Assembly (NCBI RefSeq): GCF_047528295.1
Contig: NZ_CP180001.1
Span: 1,550,001-1,614,000, forward strand
From: Peptacetobacter sp900550335
GTDB lineage: Bacteria; Bacillota; Clostridia; Peptostreptococcales; Peptostreptococcaceae
Reading direction: 5' to 3'
Length of the DNA: 64,000 bases
Shown here: piece after piece, positions 63,163 to 64,000 of the stretch
How positions within the stretch are numbered: the first letter of the stretch is position 1
How the letters are laid out: each line of letters starts with the position of its first letter
Program-made: the position numbers and the translations under genes
Notes under the pieces: model-generated
What the model was told of the DNA's origin: nothing
What the model saw: only the letters and a program-made list of their open reading frames with translations
Database searches by the model: none

Positions 63163-63651
63163 ATGAGTTCGATAAAATACGAAATAATAAATCTAATAGA
63201 TAGACAAGATTTAAAAGAAGAGGCGGCGAATTGGTTTAGCTCTAAGTGGAGTGTTCCAAAAGAGGCCTATTTAGAAAGTATGGAAGAGTGTTTTAAAGGA
63301 GAAAATTCAGTTCCTCAGTGGTATGTTGCAATTGAAGAAGGAAGGATAATTGGTGGATTGGGAGTTATAGAAAATGACTTCCACAATAGAAAAGACCTTG
63401 CTCCAAATGTATGTGCTGTATTTGTTGAGGAAGATAAACGTTGCAATGGAATTGCAGGTGAATTATTAAATTATGTATGCGAAGATATGAAAAAAAGAGG
63501 GGTAGATACATTGTATCTTCTTACAGATCATGACTCATTTTATGAAAGATATGGATGGGAATACTTCTGTGAAGCTTATGGAGATGGAGAAGAAAAACCT
63601 TCTAGAATGTATATACATAGATTTGAAAAAAATAAATATAAAAGTAAATAA
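63163..63651 (+). CDS. GNAT-family acetyltransferase
   Basis: A 162-residue enzyme using acetyl-CoA. GNAT motifs are WYVAIEEGRIIGGLGVIEND, CAVFVEEDKRCNGIAGELLN (the R-x-x-G-x-G/A loop) and LYLLTDHDSFYERYGWEYFC. The substrate is unknown. It begins 54 bases after the phosphatase gene; ribosome site AAAGGTG. Confidence 0.88.
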   Translation: MSSIKYEIINLIDRQDLKEEAANWFSSKWSVPKEAYLESMEECFKGENSVPQWYVAIEEGRIIGGLGVIENDFHNRKDLAPNVCAVFVEEDKRCNGIAGELLNYVCEDMKKRGVDTLYLLTDHDSFYERYGWEYFCEAYGDGEEKPSRMYIHRFEKNKYKSK

Positions 63652-63766
63652 TGAAAATAAGTAAAATTAGTAATAATATAAATAAAAACAATAAATAAAC
63701 TATATAAAAAAGGTATATAGACTTATAATTATAATATAGTTAGAAACTTATAAAAGGGGTGTTAAT

Positions 63767-64000
63767 ATGAAAGTATTATTAATCAACGGTAGCCCACACG
63801 CAAATGGATGCACATACACTGCTCTTTGTGAAGTGGAAAAAGAACTAAACAAAAATGACATAGAAACAGAAATAATCCACGTTGGAAACAAGGACATAAG
63901 AGGATGTGTCGCTTGTGGGACTTGTAGACAGGTTGGAAGATGTGTGTTTGACGACATGGTAAATGAAGTAGCTCCTAAATTTGCCGAATGTGATGGAATA
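63767..64000 (+). CDS. NADPH-dependent FMN reductase/iron-sulfur flavoprotein, 5' part
   Basis: The first 78 residues of a gene cut by the window edge. It opens MKVLLINGSPHANGCTYTAL, the FMN phosphate loop (GSPHxxGxT), and has CVACGTCRQVGRCVFDDMVN, a cysteine pattern found in iron-sulfur flavoproteins of anaerobes. Start at ATG 63767 behind AAAGGGG. Confidence 0.88.
   Translation, partial: MKVLLINGSPHANGCTYTALCEVEKELNKNDIETEIIHVGNKDIRGCVACGTCRQVGRCVFDDMVNEVAPKFAECDGI

Overview
The window joins two kinds of DNA. About 1-42.2 kb is a mobile element, mostly a complete-looking siphovirus prophage with moderate A+T and lysine/glutamate-rich genes. About 42.3-64 kb is very A+T-rich chromosome with AGA/ATA-rich codons and a selenocysteine-containing Stickland reductase. 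The host is therefore most likely an anaerobic, amino-acid-fermenting Clostridia member of the Peptostreptococcaceae type. The species cannot be named from this sequence.

Element layout. 0-2.6 kb holds the end of a tyrosine recombinase, a one-domain HsdS cassette and a large ImmA/IrrE-type metallopeptidase with a helix-turn-helix. 2.7-3.6 kb has a structured leader, a tiny ORF and a sigma-like HTH protein. 3.6-8.1 kb is a leftward replication operon: family A DNA polymerase, small membrane protein, DUF2815 ssDNA-binding protein, DUF2800 nuclease-like protein and two small proteins. 8.1-8.4 kb is a divergent control region. 8.4-13.6 kb is a rightward replication operon: P4-type primase-helicase, VRR-NUC nuclease, SNF2-like helicase and an ArpU/DUF1492-type regulator. 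13.7-21.7 kb holds HNH endonuclease, a candidate cos region, TerS, a phage SAM synthetase, a ParB/DNA methylase fusion, an amidoligase/gamma-glutamylcyclotransferase cargo module and TerL. 21.7-38.5 kb is head, connector, tail (with a programmed -1 frameshift in the tail assembly chaperone), tape measure, tail tip and fibres, holin, and amidase with three Cpl-7 repeats. 38.6-42.1 kb has an HTH/zinc protein, a SHOCT protein and two overlapping large serine recombinases. The right end lies inside a DUF3427-type helicase gene, of which only the C-terminal part is present (to 43.6 kb). The N-terminal part is not in the window, so the left end of the element was not found and probably lies to the left.

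Host part. It carries an AEC transporter, an MBL hydrolase, a DUF1275 protein, an ABC transporter whose ATPase has lost its signature and Walker B region, a MerR regulator with a MATE exporter behind a MerR-type promoter, a PfoR-family permease, a GlnK/GlnL-like two-component pair and a TetR regulator. These are followed by grdX, a GrdE-family proprotein, a GrdB-family selenoprotein (in-frame UGA at 60492) and a YkvI-type transporter. A small unknown protein, a low-molecular-weight phosphatase, a GNAT and a truncated flavin reductase end the window.

Most interesting signals: (1) a roughly 42-base non-coding element present four times, always just upstream of an element operon; (2) the amidoligase module, whose two main genes share a promoter-like repeat and a C-terminal motif and which holds a UUCG-capped RNA structure; (3) a GrdX-linked selenoprotein reductase of unassigned substrate; (4) the recombinase/HsdS cassette; (5) the paired serine recombinases, only one of which keeps the long C-terminal coiled coil.
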